Notes: generated from the letters alone by a model not told the origin. Positions 32,929 through 42,952 are shown, counted from the first letter of the stretch. The stretch: 64,000 nt of DNA from Marinobacter sp. S6332 (GCF_023016045.1 NZ_JALKAP010000006.1:129909-193908); one strand, 5' to 3'. A program made the numbers and translations.

Positions 32929-35900
32929 TCAGCCGCACGTTTATTCATCGGCCCAAGTTTGCCTTTGTTATCTCCATCCTGATCTCCCTTGCAGGGCTTC
33001 TGGCCTTGCAGGTGCTCCCGGTGAATATGTACCCCGATATGGCGCCGCCGAAAATCCGTGTGGCTGCTGTGCTGCCCGGGGGCAGTGCGCAAATTGTTGA
33101 AGAAGCCGTTATTCGCCCCATCGAGCAGCAGCTCAACGGCGTTGAGGACATGATTTATATTGAATCGACCGCCTCTGACGACGGTACGGCAATGATTACG
33201 CTGACGTTTGAGAGCGGCACGGATACAGATATTGCACAGGTGAATGTGCAGAACCGGGTGGCTCTAGCAGAGCCCTTCCTGCCTCAGGAGGTTCGGCGAC
33301 AAGGGGTTACGGTCAGCAAGCAAACCGGCAACATGCTGATGGGTATTAACCTTGTTTCGGACCGCCCGGCTCTGGATGCGGTGTTTTTGAGTAACTACGC
33401 CTCAAGCAATTTGGTCGAGGCTTTGGGCCGGGTTTCGGGAGTTGCGTCTGCAGAAGTAATGGGCGCGAAGGACTACAGCATGCGCATCTGGCTTGACCCA
33501 CGTCGTATGCAGTCGTTGGGGGTTACCGTTGCGGAAATTGTTGCCGCCATTCAGGAGCAGAACCAGATTGTAGCGTCAGGCAAACTGGGCCAAGAGCCGG
33601 TTCCGGAGGGTCAGCAGTTTGTTTACAGCATTCAGAGCAAGGAACGCCTTACAGACCCCGACGAATTTGCCCAGACCATTATCCGTGCCAAGGAGAGCGG
33701 TGGGTTTTTACGCCTTAACGACGTGGCGCGGATCGAGTTGGGGTCTCGGTCTTACACCTCTACTGCCAAACTGAATAATCAGGATACGGCGTTTGTGGTG
33801 ATCTACCAGTTGCCAGATGCCAACGCTCTGGAAGTCGCAGGCAGAGTAAAAGAAACCGTTGATGAGTTCGCCAAGAGTTTCCCCGACGGCGTTTCACATA
33901 GTGTGCTGTTTGATTCTACTGAGTTCATCAGCCGGTCCATCAAAGAGGTGGCAATCACTCTGCTTCAGGCTGTTGCACTGGTTATTCTGGTGGTATTTCT
34001 GTTTTTGCAAAGCTTTCGCGCGACTCTGGTTCCCGCCATAGCGATCCCCGTTTCTCTTATTGGCACCTTCGCGATTATGGCGGTGATGGGGTATTCCATA
34101 AACATCATCACGCTGTTCGGGCTGGTGCTGGCGATCGGTATTGTGGTGGACGACGCCATCGTGGTGGTGGAGAACGTTGAGCGTATCCTTGAAGAGGAAA
34201 AGCTGCCGATCAAGGAAGCGGTGGAAAAAGCCATGAGCCAGGTCACCGGGCCTATCGTTGCGACCACACTGGTACTGCTGGCGGTATTTGTGCCTGTGGC
34301 GTTCATGCCAGGTATAACGGGCAAGCTCTATCAACAGTTCTCCGTCACTATCTCTGTGGCGGTCATTATTTCATCCATCAATGCGCTTACATTGAGCCCG
34401 GCGCTGTGTGCGACCTTGCTGGGCCACGGCGGCAAAGCCACTATTGGGTGGATGCAGCCGGTCGAGCGATTCATTTCTTTCAGTACGAAGGGCTACTCGG
34501 GGCTGGTGTCGAGGCTTCTCCGCAAGGGTATTTTAGTGGGCGTTGCACTCCTCGCCATACTGGGTGTCAGTGCCGGGCTTTTCAAATCTATACCGCTGGC
34601 GTTTGTGCCACCGGAAGATCAGGGCTTTCTGTTTGTGGATGTGCAGCTTCCGGTTGCGGCGTCCCAGCAACGCACCGATGTGGTACTTGAGAAGATCACC
34701 GACGTGGTGCTGGAGGACCCGGCGGTTACAGACTTTATTACGGTTTCCGGGTTTTCATTGATGAGCGGTGCGGGCTCCAACAATGGGCTCGGCATCGTGG
34801 TGCTCAAGGATTGGTCTGAGCGGGAACAACCAGAGCTGGGTTTAGGCGCAACGATACCGCGTATGTATGGTCGGCTTGCGGCCATTCCAGAAGCTCAGGT
34901 TATGGTATTCAACGCACCGCCCATTCCCGGGATTGGTGTTGCTGCCGGTTTTGATTACCGCTTGCAGGACAATCTAGGGCGTGATGTTTCCGAACTTACT
35001 CAGGTAATGAACGGGCTGATCTTCGAGGCAAACCAACGTGAAGAGCTGTCGCGGGTTTACAGTACCTACCGTGCCAACATTCCCCAGTATCTTCTGGAGG
35101 TTGATCGCAATAAGGCAAAAGCCCTGGGCATTCAGCTATCGGATATTTTCTCCACGCTGCAGGCCCAACTTGGATCGCTGTATGTGAATGACTTCACCCG
35201 CTTCGGTAAAAACTACCGGGTACAACTGCAGGCGGAAGGGGAATTCCGGCAGGGGCCAGAGGACTTGTCCTATTATTCTGTTCGCAACCGAGACGGTGAT
35301 ATGGTGCCGCTCTCGACTTTGGCCACGCTGAAACCGGTGTTGGGGCCTTCCAGTATTGCCCACTTTAATTTGAAACGGTCTGTGACCATTTCGGGTGAGG
35401 CAGCACCGGGCTTTGCCAGTGGGGATGCCATCACAGTTATGGAAGAGCTTTCGAAACAACTGCCGCAAGGTTATGAGTTCAGCTGGTCGGGGCAGAGCTT
35501 GCAGGAAATACAGGCGGGTAATCTAGCCATTGTGATTTTCATGCTGGCGATTGTATTCGTGTATCTGTTTTTGGTTGCACAGTACGAGAGTTGGGCTCTG
35601 CCTGTTGCCGTTATTGGAGCTGTACCCATCGCCATATTTGGTGCACTGGCGGGGCTGTGGCTAACCGGCCTTGCGAACAACATTTATGCGCAGGTGGGGT
35701 TGGTGCTGTTGATTGGGTTATCCACCAAAACAGCCATTTTGATTGTTGAGTTTGCCATGCAGCTACGCAAATCCGGGATGAGTGCGATAGAGGCAGCGAA
35801 CAAGGCGGCGGTATTGCGATTCAGGGCGGTGCTGATGACCGCCCTGTCGTTTGTGCTGGGTGTTCTTCCATTGGTGTTTGCGACCGGTGCCGGTGCAGGC

Positions 35901-36023
35901 AGCCGCGTCAGCCTGGGTATTACCGTGCTGAGCGGCATGATTGCAGCAACCGTACTGGGAACGCTTCTGGTGCCTATTTTTTATAAATGGGTGCAGATAG
36001 TTCGGGATCGCAAGGAGGCCTGA
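32925..36023 (+). CDS. RND multidrug efflux pump, HAE1 family (AcrB/MexB-like)
   Basis: A 1032-residue inner-membrane pump. The N-terminal helix FAFVISILISLAGLLALQVL is followed by VLPVNMYPDMAPPKIRVAAV, and the proton-relay aspartates lie in GIVVDDAIVVVENVER of the fourth helix. The duplicated two-lobed layout with large periplasmic loops matches the HAE1 drug/hydrophobe pumps in length (about 1030-1050). Substrate unknown. It forms a two-gene operon with the adaptor and ends at a terminator shared with the convergent pot operon. Confidence 0.9.
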   Translation: MISRTFIHRPKFAFVISILISLAGLLALQVLPVNMYPDMAPPKIRVAAVLPGGSAQIVEEAVIRPIEQQLNGVEDMIYIESTASDDGTAMITLTFESGTDTDIAQVNVQNRVALAEPFLPQEVRRQGVTVSKQTGNMLMGINLVSDRPALDAVFLSNYASSNLVEALGRVSGVASAEVMGAKDYSMRIWLDPRRMQSLGVTVAEIVAAIQEQNQIVASGKLGQEPVPEGQQFVYSIQSKERLTDPDEFAQTIIRAKESGGFLRLNDVARIELGSRSYTSTAKLNNQDTAFVVIYQLPDANALEVAGRVKETVDEFAKSFPDGVSHSVLFDSTEFISRSIKEVAITLLQAVALVILVVFLFLQSFRATLVPAIAIPVSLIGTFAIMAVMGYSINIITLFGLVLAIGIVVDDAIVVVENVERILEEEKLPIKEAVEKAMSQVTGPIVATTLVLLAVFVPVAFMPGITGKLYQQFSVTISVAVIISSINALTLSPALCATLLGHGGKATIGWMQPVERFISFSTKGYSGLVSRLLRKGILVGVALLAILGVSAGLFKSIPLAFVPPEDQGFLFVDVQLPVAASQQRTDVVLEKITDVVLEDPAVTDFITVSGFSLMSGAGSNNGLGIVVLKDWSEREQPELGLGATIPRMYGRLAAIPEAQVMVFNAPPIPGIGVAAGFDYRLQDNLGRDVSELTQVMNGLIFEANQREELSRVYSTYRANIPQYLLEVDRNKAKALGIQLSDIFSTLQAQLGSLYVNDFTRFGKNYRVQLQAEGEFRQGPEDLSYYSVRNRDGDMVPLSTLATLKPVLGPSSIAHFNLKRSVTISGEAAPGFASGDAITVMEELSKQLPQGYEFSWSGQSLQEIQAGNLAIVIFMLAIVFVYLFLVAQYESWALPVAVIGAVPIAIFGALAGLWLTGLANNIYAQVGLVLLIGLSTKTAILIVEFAMQLRKSGMSAIEAANKAAVLRFRAVLMTALSFVLGVLPLVFATGAGAGSRVSLGITVLSGMIAATVLGTLLVPIFYKWVQIVRDRKEA

Positions 36024-36032
36024 CTTTCCCGA

Positions 36033-36860
36033 TCAGGAAAGGCGCCCACTGCGGCGCCTTTTTTCGTTTCTGCGCATCACGTACCAGGCGATAAACGCCA
36101 CCACGGATACCGTGAGAATAATCAGCGTGGCCAGTGCGTTGATCTTTGGGGATACACCCATTCGTACCGACGAGAACACCACCATTGGCAAGGTGGTGGA
36201 GCCGGGGCCGGATACAAAGCTGGCAATCACCAGATCGTCCAGCGACAGGGTGAACGCCAGCAACCAGCCGGATACCAGGGCAGGCGCGATCACCGGCAGG
36301 GTGACCACAAAGAATGTCTTCAGGGGTGTACAGCCCAGATCCATGGCGGCTTCCTCAATGGAGCGATCCACCTCTTGCAGTCGGGCACTCACAACCACTG
36401 CCACATAGGCGCTGCAGAAAGTGGTGTGTGCAATCCATATGGTCACCATTCCACGATCTGCCGGCCAGCCAGTCAGTTCCGCCAGTTGAACAAACAGCAG
36501 CAGCAGCGACAAACCGGTGATCACTTCTGGCATAACCAGAGGAGCGGTAATCATGCCAGACAGCAACGTACGCCCGCGCATGCGCTTGAATCGGGTGATC
36601 ACAAACGCACACAGGGTGCCCAGGCACATGGCCATGCTGGCGGAGTAGAAGGCGATTTTAAGGCTCATCCACACGGCCGATAGTATCTGCTGGTCTTCAA
36701 ACAGGGCGCTGTACCAGTGGGTGGAGAAGCCTGCCCACACGGACACCAGCCGGGATGCGTTGAACGAATACACGATCAGCACAAACATGGGCAGGTACAA
36801 AAATAGCAGGCCCAGAACCAGCATGACTTTGGAGAAGCTGATACCGCGAGCATTAACCAT
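36033..36860 (-). CDS. potI: Putrescine/spermidine ABC permease PotI-like
   Basis: A 275-residue permease of the PotC/PotI family with about six helices. The coupling motif EEAAMDLGCTPLKTFFVVTL (EAA loop) and the N-terminal LYLPMFVLIVYSFNASRLVS are diagnostic. It overlaps potH by 8 bases. The gene order potF-G-H-I equals the E. coli putrescine importer, supporting the I assignment over potC. The C-terminus is very basic (RRNEKRRRSGRLS). Confidence 0.87.
   Translation of the reverse strand: MVNARGISFSKVMLVLGLLFLYLPMFVLIVYSFNASRLVSVWAGFSTHWYSALFEDQQILSAVWMSLKIAFYSASMAMCLGTLCAFVITRFKRMRGRTLLSGMITAPLVMPEVITGLSLLLLFVQLAELTGWPADRGMVTIWIAHTTFCSAYVAVVVSARLQEVDRSIEEAAMDLGCTPLKTFFVVTLPVIAPALVSGWLLAFTLSLDDLVIASFVSGPGSTTLPMVVFSSVRMGVSPKINALATLIILTVSVVAFIAWYVMRRNEKRRRSGRLS
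36038..36064. terminator. Terminator after the RND pump gene, between convergent operons
   Basis: AAAGGCGCC (36038-36046), loop CACTGC and GGCGCCTTT (36053-36061) form a perfect stem followed on the plus strand by a T-run. It terminates the RND operon and overlaps the last codons of potI on the other strand. Confidence 0.85.
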
Positions 36861-37782
36861 TCTTCGACATCTCCCGACTCTGGAAGCGGTGGAACAATAT
36901 AATCGGCACTAATAGCAGTGCCAGCATGACAATGGCCAACGCTGAGGCGACAGGCCAGTCGCGGTTGTTGAAGAACTCTTCCCACAACACCTTGCCGATC
37001 ATCAGCGTATCCGGGCCGCCGAGCAGCTCAGGAATTACGAACTCACCGACAGCGGGAATGAATACCAGCATACAGCCCGCCAAAATACCGGCCTTGGATA
37101 AAGGCAGGGTAATGGCCCAGAAGGTCGTAATGCTGCGGCAGCCGAGGTCTGATGCGGCTTCCAGCAGACGCAGGTCCAGCTTCACCAGGTTGGTGAAAAT
37201 GGGCAGCACCATAAACGGCAAGTAGGCATAGGTAATGCCGAGAATCACTGCAAAGTTGGTGTTCAGCATTTTCAGCGGCTCGTCGATCAACCCGAGCCAG
37301 AGCAGGAAGCTGTTCAGCAAACCCTGATTGCCGAGGATGCCCATCCAGGCGTAAACCCGAATCAGGAACGAGGTCCATGAGGGCAGCATCACCATCAGCA
37401 GAAGCACTAACTGCCAGTGCTTTGGAGCCCGGGCCATAGCGTAGGCCATAGGGTAGCCAATCAGCAGGCAGGCGATGGTGGAGATGAGCGCGGTTTTCAC
37501 CGAGCCCCAATAAGCTGCAACGTACAGGCTGTCGGACAGCAGGAATAGATAGTTTCCGAAATTCACCACCACCGACAGGGTGTTTTCTGCCAGCCGGAAT
37601 ACCGGCTCGTAAGGCGGTATGGCCATCACGGCCGACGTCAGGCTGATTTTCAGGATCAGCGCGAACGGCAGCAGGAAAAACAGCAACAGCCACGCGAACG
37701 GAATGCCAAACAGCACCCGGCGGTGGAACAGCAATGTACGCACCCGCGCCATCAAGGGCGCGGGAATCGGATTCCTGTTCAT
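36853..37782 (-). CDS. potH: Putrescine/spermidine ABC permease PotH-like
   Basis: A 309-residue permease of the PotB/PotH family. From ATG 37782 it begins MNRNPIPAPLMARVRTLLFH, and the EAA-type loop LLEAASDLGCRSITTFWAIT is intact. The start lies 4 bases after the potG stop. The open frame continues upstream inside potG, but the 37782 start fits the family length. It forms the channel with PotI. Confidence 0.87.
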   Translation of the reverse strand: MNRNPIPAPLMARVRTLLFHRRVLFGIPFAWLLLFFLLPFALILKISLTSAVMAIPPYEPVFRLAENTLSVVVNFGNYLFLLSDSLYVAAYWGSVKTALISTIACLLIGYPMAYAMARAPKHWQLVLLLMVMLPSWTSFLIRVYAWMGILGNQGLLNSFLLWLGLIDEPLKMLNTNFAVILGITYAYLPFMVLPIFTNLVKLDLRLLEAASDLGCRSITTFWAITLPLSKAGILAGCMLVFIPAVGEFVIPELLGGPDTLMIGKVLWEEFFNNRDWPVASALAIVMLALLLVPIILFHRFQSREMSKNG

Positions 37783-37786
37783 GGCA

Positions 37787-38905
37787 TTAATTCCAAAGCA
37801 GGATGGGGCTGGAGGCTTCCCAGGAAACGAACACGGTGTCGCCCCAGGTTGGCCGTTCACCGCGGCGTTCCACGTTCGCCATGGTGGCCTGCACACGCTT
37901 GCCGCTGGCCAGCTTCACGTAATAGGAGGTGATGTCGCCCAGATACGCGATGTTCTCCACCGTGCCCTTGCTCCAGTTGAATTCACCTTCGGGTTTGTCT
38001 GGCGTCAGGTAAATTTTTTCCGGGCGCAGGGCAATCAGCGTATTGGTGTTTTCTGCCGATGTGGTCACGCCCCGGTCAATGTATACCTGTGCGTCCAGCA
38101 AGCCGCTGGTTAGCAAAATGCTGTCGGAGTTGTCTTCCTCGATGCTGGCCTCAAAGATATTCACCGAGCCAATAAACTCTGCCGTCATGCGGCTGTTTGG
38201 GCTTTCGTAAATATCGATGGGTGAGCCCACTTGTGCAATCTGTCCAAAGGACATAATGGCAATGCGGCTGGCCATGGTCATGGCTTCTTCCTGATCGTGG
38301 GTCACCATCAGGCAGGTGGCGCCCACTTTCTCCAGAATATCCACCAGCTCAAGCTGCATCTCTGTACGCAGCTTTTTATCGAGCGCACCCATAGGCTCAT
38401 CCAGAAGCAGGAGCTTCGGGCGTTTTGCCAGTGAGCGAGCCAGCGCAACCCGCTGCTGTTGGCCACCGGAAAGCTGCTGCGGACGACGCTTGGCGTAGGG
38501 CTCCATTTTGACCAGCTTGAGCATGGCCGCCACCCGGTCGCGAATCTCGTCCTTCGGCAGCTTGTCCTGTTTCAGGCCCATGGCAATGTTCTGCTCCACG
38601 GTCATGTGCGGGAACAGTGCGTAAGACTGGAACATCATATTGGTTGGGCGCAAATAGGGAGGCAGGGCCGTAATGTCCTGACCGTCCAGCACAATACGAC
38701 CGCTATCCGGTGTCTCAAAGCCAGCCAGCATGCGTAGCAGTGTGGATTTACCAGAGCCGGAACCGCCCAGAAGCGCGAATATCTCGCCCTTGTGGATGTC
38801 CAGATCTACGTCGTCCACCGCCAGTGTGCTGTCAAAGCTTTTTGATACGCCACGAATGCTGAGTAACACCTCCGCTTTCGCGGAGGTGTTGATGCCGTTA
38901 ACCAC
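37787..38905 (-). CDS. potG: Putrescine/spermidine ABC ATPase PotG
   Basis: A 372-residue ABC ATPase. Walker A LLGGSGSGKSTLLRML, signature QLSGGQQQRVALARSLAKRP and Walker B LLLLDEPMGALDKKLR are intact, followed by the switch H in MVTHDQEEAM. The C-terminal TOBE-type regulatory domain (RPEKIYLTPDKPEGEF) is present. It lies 4 bases downstream of potF and 4 bases upstream of potH, so one transcript is expected. Confidence 0.88.
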   Translation of the reverse strand: MVNGINTSAKAEVLLSIRGVSKSFDSTLAVDDVDLDIHKGEIFALLGGSGSGKSTLLRMLAGFETPDSGRIVLDGQDITALPPYLRPTNMMFQSYALFPHMTVEQNIAMGLKQDKLPKDEIRDRVAAMLKLVKMEPYAKRRPQQLSGGQQQRVALARSLAKRPKLLLLDEPMGALDKKLRTEMQLELVDILEKVGATCLMVTHDQEEAMTMASRIAIMSFGQIAQVGSPIDIYESPNSRMTAEFIGSVNIFEASIEEDNSDSILLTSGLLDAQVYIDRGVTTSAENTNTLIALRPEKIYLTPDKPEGEFNWSKGTVENIAYLGDITSYYVKLASGKRVQATMANVERRGERPTWGDTVFVSWEASSPILLWN

Positions 38906-38909
38906 GCCC

Positions 38910-40016
38910 TTAACGCCCGGACTTAACGCTGGTCCAGGTGCGGGTCATCAGGCGCTGTGTGTCCTGAGGCCGACCTTCCATGATGTAGAGCTTTTTCATC
39001 ACATCATCCGTAGGGTAAATGCTGGTGTCGTTAAGGATTTCTGCATCCACAAATTCATCGGCTGCCTTGCTCGGGTTGGCGTACCACACATAGTTGGTCA
39101 CCTCAGCGATGATCTCTGGCTTCATAAGAAAGTTGACCAGCTTGTGGGCATTCTCAACATTGGGCGCGCCAGCGGGGATGGTCATCATATCGAACCACAG
39201 CACCGCGCCCTCTTTTGGAATGGTGTAGCGGATTTCGTTGCCGTTTTTGGCTTCCTCGGCACGAGCAGCCGCCTGCAGAATGTCGCCGGAATAGCCGGCA
39301 GCCACGCACAGGTCGCCATTAGCCAGGTCGCCAATGTATCGGGACGAGTGGAAGTAGGTAATGTTCGGCCGCACGGCCTTGATCACGTCGCCACCCTTTT
39401 TGATGTCTTCGGCGTTGTTGCTGTTCGGGTTCAAGCCTGCGTAGGCCATAGCAGCCCGCACCATTTCTTCACCGGAATCCAGCATGGCAATGCCGCAGCC
39501 GCCTTTGGCCAGCTTGGCCGTTACTTCAGGATCAAATACCAGCGCCCAAGAATCTGTGGGTGCTGTGTCGCCCAGGATTTTCTGGATGCGGCCAGCGTTG
39601 TAGCCATAGCCGTTGGTTCCCCAAAGATAGGGAATGGAGAACTGGCTGCCCGGGTCCACTTTTTCCAGTTGGGCCATCAGATCCGGATTCAGATTGGCCA
39701 TGTTCGGCAGTTTGTCGTGATCCAGAGCCACAAAAGCCTTGGCAGAGATCTGCTTGGCAACGTAGTGGTTTGAAGGTACGACCAGGTCGTAGCCAGAGCG
39801 GCCAGACAGCAGCGCGGCTTCAAGAACCTCGTTACTGTCGTAAACGTCGTAAACGACCTTTATACCGGTTTCTTTGGTGAACTTTGTCAGGGTGTTCTCG
39901 GCAACGTAGTCAGACCAGTTATACACACGCACTTCTTCTGCGGCGATTGTAGAAGAGGCACACAGAGACAACGCAACGGAGGCGGCCAGCGCCTGTGGCT
40001 TACACAACTTGAACAT
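38910..40016 (-). CDS. potF: Putrescine-binding periplasmic protein PotF-like
   Basis: A 368-residue periplasmic polyamine-binding protein. From ATG 40016 the signal peptide MFKLCKPQALAASVALSLCA ends near TIAA, and the mature chain starts EEVRVYNWSDYVAENTLTKF. YNWSDY and SGYDLVVPSNHYVAKQI are PotF/PotD motifs. The frame continues 12 codons upstream, but GAGGG about 11 bases before 40016 supports the later start. First gene of potFGHI. Confidence 0.88.
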   Translation of the reverse strand: MFKLCKPQALAASVALSLCASSTIAAEEVRVYNWSDYVAENTLTKFTKETGIKVVYDVYDSNEVLEAALLSGRSGYDLVVPSNHYVAKQISAKAFVALDHDKLPNMANLNPDLMAQLEKVDPGSQFSIPYLWGTNGYGYNAGRIQKILGDTAPTDSWALVFDPEVTAKLAKGGCGIAMLDSGEEMVRAAMAYAGLNPNSNNAEDIKKGGDVIKAVRPNITYFHSSRYIGDLANGDLCVAAGYSGDILQAAARAEEAKNGNEIRYTIPKEGAVLWFDMMTIPAGAPNVENAHKLVNFLMKPEIIAEVTNYVWYANPSKAADEFVDAEILNDTSIYPTDDVMKKLYIMEGRPQDTQRLMTRTWTSVKSGR

Positions 40017-40332
40017 TGGATAACGTCCCTCACTGAAAAGGGATGGATACAAAGCGTGCAGGACGCACGCGGTGTTGTGCAGGTCTGCTGAGGGAAGGCC
40101 GCGGGTGCGACTCCTTTGAGGCTTGTCCTGAAAAACGGCGGTGGGGCTATGGTTTATGGCACCGACCGAATTCGCGGGATATTTAACACGAGAATGCGTG
40201 GCGCGCTACAAATATCTTGCTGGAGTGTGCGGGGGTTGTACCTATGAGGATTTATCGGCATCAAGAACTACTCCCACGGTGCCGGCGTTTACAGCTCTCG
40301 GGCACCGTGAAAGAGTGCTTGAATGGCAGATG
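40017..40332. other. Promoter region upstream of potF, no gene seen
   Basis: About 316 bases between potF and the small gene at 40333. A plus-strand open frame overlaps both this gap and that gene but lacks family similarity or a ribosome site, so I leave it out. The potF promoter must lie here, but I could not define its boxes. Confidence 0.4.
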
Positions 40333-40563
40333 TCATCCACGCCAATAGTTGTTGGCCGCCGCTACCGTCTGAAAGTTAACGGCGATGACGTGCGAGGCGG
40401 CGGTTAGCCCATCCGCAGAATTTGCGTATTCGGGCCTCAGCTTTTTGAGGGTATCCATATCCGGCTGGGTGTATTTCACACCGCGACGGCTAAGGGTAAT
40501 GGCAAGCTCATAGCCTTGCTGCGGAGTATCGGTAATCAACGAGGGTAGCCAAGTATCAGTCAT
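40333..40563 (-). CDS. Small hypothetical protein
   Basis: A 76-residue protein starting MTDTWLPSLITDTPQQGYEL. The sequence has no motif I recognise. The composition is that of a soluble, folded small protein (LRPEYANSADGLTAASHVIA). AAAGGC precedes the ATG by about 8 bases. It is co-directional with potF downstream and with the CrtI-like gene upstream, but separated from both. Confidence 0.5.
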   Translation of the reverse strand: MTDTWLPSLITDTPQQGYELAITLSRRGVKYTQPDMDTLKKLRPEYANSADGLTAASHVIAVNFQTVAAANNYWRG

Positions 40564-40650
40564 TTTAAATGCCTTTTTGTTTGGGTTCGCCGAAAGAGTA
40601 GCAGACGACACGCGGTTTTGCGCATCGTCTATATCAAGGCAAGCTCTTTG

Positions 40651-42276
40651 TTAGCCTACAAACATTTTCTTGGCAAGCGGGATGCCTTTCAGACCGCTCA
40701 CGGCAACGGTTGTCAGCAAACCACCTAGCATGGCGCCTACTACTCCGGCGGTCATGATGTCCTGGCCGGTGAGGTACAGGCCGGGTATGCGGGTCTTGGG
40801 CTTTAGCCAGTCCTGCTCGAAGCGGTCGGGAGTATGGTCCAGGCCATAGATTTCACCTTCGCTGTAGCGGCAGAAATAGTCTGTGGACAGGGGCGTGGAT
40901 AGCTCGTAGTAATCCACTTTGCCTTCCAGATGCGGGAACTTCTCATAGAGCTTCGCAAGCAGGCGCTGGGCATACTCTTCCTTCTTGGCTTCATAGTCGT
41001 CACCGCGCTTGCCCCAAGGCTTGTCGGCCCACTCCTCGTACCACTTGAAGGGGCCGGGTGCCACAATCTCAATGGTGGCGCGACCAGGGTAGCGCTCCAG
41101 AAAGCTGGGGTCTTTCGCCGAGGGGAACGAAATATAGGTTAGCGAAATATCGCTGTTATCCGGATCTTCCTCGAAGTCTTTCACATGTTTTTCGTAGTCT
41201 GTGCCGGGGTAAATCCAGTAGTTGGTTTTCGGCAGGCCTAAATTCTCTGCAGTATCTTCCAGGCCGATGTACAGGCAGTTACTGGCCATGGAGCGCTTAA
41301 CGGTTTTCAGTTTGTCCTGATAGTAGCCCCATTCAGGCGCGTCTTTTGGCAGCAGCTTGTTGAAGGTGTTGAATACGCCAGCGTTGCTGATGACCAGTGG
41401 CGAGCGAATCTCTGCACCGTCGGCCATGCGAACGCCCACGGCTTTGCCTTTCTCGATGAGAATCTCGGTCACATCAGCGTAGGTAAAGACTTCGCCGCCG
41501 CTTTGCTGAACCACCGGGATAATAGTCTTGGCCATTTCAGAGGCGCCACCAATTGGGTAGTAGCCGCCGTGCAGGTAATGGCGGGCGATGAGTGAGTGGA
41601 CAATGAAGCTGGATTGGGCTGGTGGCAGGCCGTTGTCGCCCCACTGGCCGGTAAGCACGGCAATCAGCTCCTGATTGCTGGTGATGCCTCCAAGCACTTC
41701 GCGGGTAGGCTTGTTAAGGAACTCTGGCGCCTTACGTTTCGCAAGCATGCTTAGTGGTCCAAGAGCCAGACTTGGCAATACTTTGCTCAGAACAACCGCC
41801 GGCATGGCCTTGGACACCTGACGCAGATACCCCAGATAGGTATCGATGGCCTTTTCTTCTTCCGGGAAAGCTTTCACCAGCTCGGCACGGAATTCCTCGG
41901 GGCCAGCAATCAGATCCACATGCTTCTCACCGATGTAGATACGGTCGTAGTTGGCGTCCATTGGCGCCCATTTCAACTGACCGTCCGTGATGTGGTCGAA
42001 CAGCCGCTTGCCCATGGTGTGGTCTGCACCCATGTCGCCGATATAGTGAACACCTACGTCCCACTCGTAACCGTTCCGGTCATAGCTGTGGGTGAAGCCG
42101 CCGGCGGTGTAGTGCTGTTCAAGAACGAGCACCTTTTTGCCCATCTTGCTCATGCAAGCAGCTGCGGTCAGGCCGCCGATGCCGGAGCCAATGATGATGG
42201 CATCGTAGGGGCCGTCCAGACGTTTTTCACGATAACGTTTGCCAACGCGGAGGGTGCTGGGTTTTGGGCTGCTCAT
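40651..42276 (-). CDS. FAD-dependent oxidoreductase, CrtI/retinol saturase-like
   Basis: A 541-residue flavoprotein. The N-terminal dinucleotide fold reads YDAIIIGSGIGGLTAAACMS, followed by VLVLEQHYTAGGFTHSY. The C-terminal flavin motif is RIPGLYLTGQDIMTAGVVGA. This is the pattern of phytoene desaturase and all-trans-retinol 13,14-reductase relatives. There are no carotenoid genes nearby, so a lipid or unknown polyene substrate is possible. The ATG at 42276 lies 4 bases after the TetR gene stop; a small operon with its regulator is likely. Confidence 0.83.
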   Translation of the reverse strand: MSSPKPSTLRVGKRYREKRLDGPYDAIIIGSGIGGLTAAACMSKMGKKVLVLEQHYTAGGFTHSYDRNGYEWDVGVHYIGDMGADHTMGKRLFDHITDGQLKWAPMDANYDRIYIGEKHVDLIAGPEEFRAELVKAFPEEEKAIDTYLGYLRQVSKAMPAVVLSKVLPSLALGPLSMLAKRKAPEFLNKPTREVLGGITSNQELIAVLTGQWGDNGLPPAQSSFIVHSLIARHYLHGGYYPIGGASEMAKTIIPVVQQSGGEVFTYADVTEILIEKGKAVGVRMADGAEIRSPLVISNAGVFNTFNKLLPKDAPEWGYYQDKLKTVKRSMASNCLYIGLEDTAENLGLPKTNYWIYPGTDYEKHVKDFEEDPDNSDISLTYISFPSAKDPSFLERYPGRATIEIVAPGPFKWYEEWADKPWGKRGDDYEAKKEEYAQRLLAKLYEKFPHLEGKVDYYELSTPLSTDYFCRYSEGEIYGLDHTPDRFEQDWLKPKTRIPGLYLTGQDIMTAGVVGAMLGGLLTTVAVSGLKGIPLAKKMFVG

Positions 42277-42280
42277 GGTA

Positions 42281-42895
42281 TTAGTCCTGTTGTGATTGTT
42301 GTTGCTTGTTCGACCGGGATCCATCCAGCAGCAAGCTGAGTACGCCTTCGGTCAACATGGGTTCGGCTTTTGCGCCGGGCAAATGGCCATCGATGGTGAG
42401 CTGCGACAGCCCGTGCACCAGAGACCAGGCGGCGGCTGTCATCAGCGAAACAGGTGAGGGCTTGAGGTAGCCCAGATCGCGGGCACGGGCCACGGTGTTT
42501 TCCAGAATCTGAAACGCCCCTTTGCCTGCTGCATCCAAACGCGGATGCGCGCCCTTGGGTAACACCCGACCTCCGAACATTAAGCGGTATAGGTTGGGTT
42601 CTTCCTGAGCAAAGGCTACGTACACTAGCCCAATCTCGATCAATGCCTCGCGCGGTGCTTCCTGATTCACCGCTTGCAAGCGATCACGCAGGGATTCGAA
42701 CCCGCCAATGGCGAGCTCGGCCAATAGTGTTTCGCGGTCTGAGAAGTGCCGATACAGTGCTGGAGCGCTAACGCCGAGTTGCTTGGCCAGAGCCCGTAAG
42801 CTGAGGGCCGTATCCCCGTGGGTTCTGAGCGTGTCGAGGGCCAACAAGTGAGCTTGAAGCTGGAGGTCCCCGTGATGGTAGGCCGGTTTTGTCAT
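42281..42895 (-). CDS. TetR family regulator
   Basis: A 204-residue TetR regulator. The helix-turn-helix LSLRALAKQLGVSAPALYRHF is followed by SDRETLLAELAIGGFESL and a WHG-type C-terminal ligand domain (PNLYRLMFGGRVLPKG, AWSLVHGLSQLTIDG). It precedes the CrtI-like oxidoreductase by 4 bases and most likely represses this pair. A dyad at 42916-42952, just before its start, is the probable operator. Confidence 0.87.
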   Translation of the reverse strand: MTKPAYHHGDLQLQAHLLALDTLRTHGDTALSLRALAKQLGVSAPALYRHFSDRETLLAELAIGGFESLRDRLQAVNQEAPREALIEIGLVYVAFAQEEPNLYRLMFGGRVLPKGAHPRLDAAGKGAFQILENTVARARDLGYLKPSPVSLMTAAAWSLVHGLSQLTIDGHLPGAKAEPMLTEGVLSLLLDGSRSNKQQQSQQD

Positions 42896-42915
42896 GAGTT
42901 ATTTGAACTGGGTTA

Positions 42916-42952
42916 ATGTTATCGGTGGTAACAATGTTAACTTCGATAACAT
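42916..42952. promoter_or_regulatory. Dyad upstream of the TetR gene
   Basis: ATGTTATC (42916-42923) and GATAACAT (42945-42952) are exact inverse arms 21 bases apart, with GGTAAC and GTTAAC half-sites between them. The site lies 21 bases before the tetR-type start. Nested dyads like this are typical TetR autoregulatory operators. Confidence 0.6.

Noticed and set aside
40141..40407. Plus-strand 88-codon frame upstream of potF
   Set aside because: It overlaps the small minus-strand gene at 40333-40563 and has no recognisable similarity or ribosome site.
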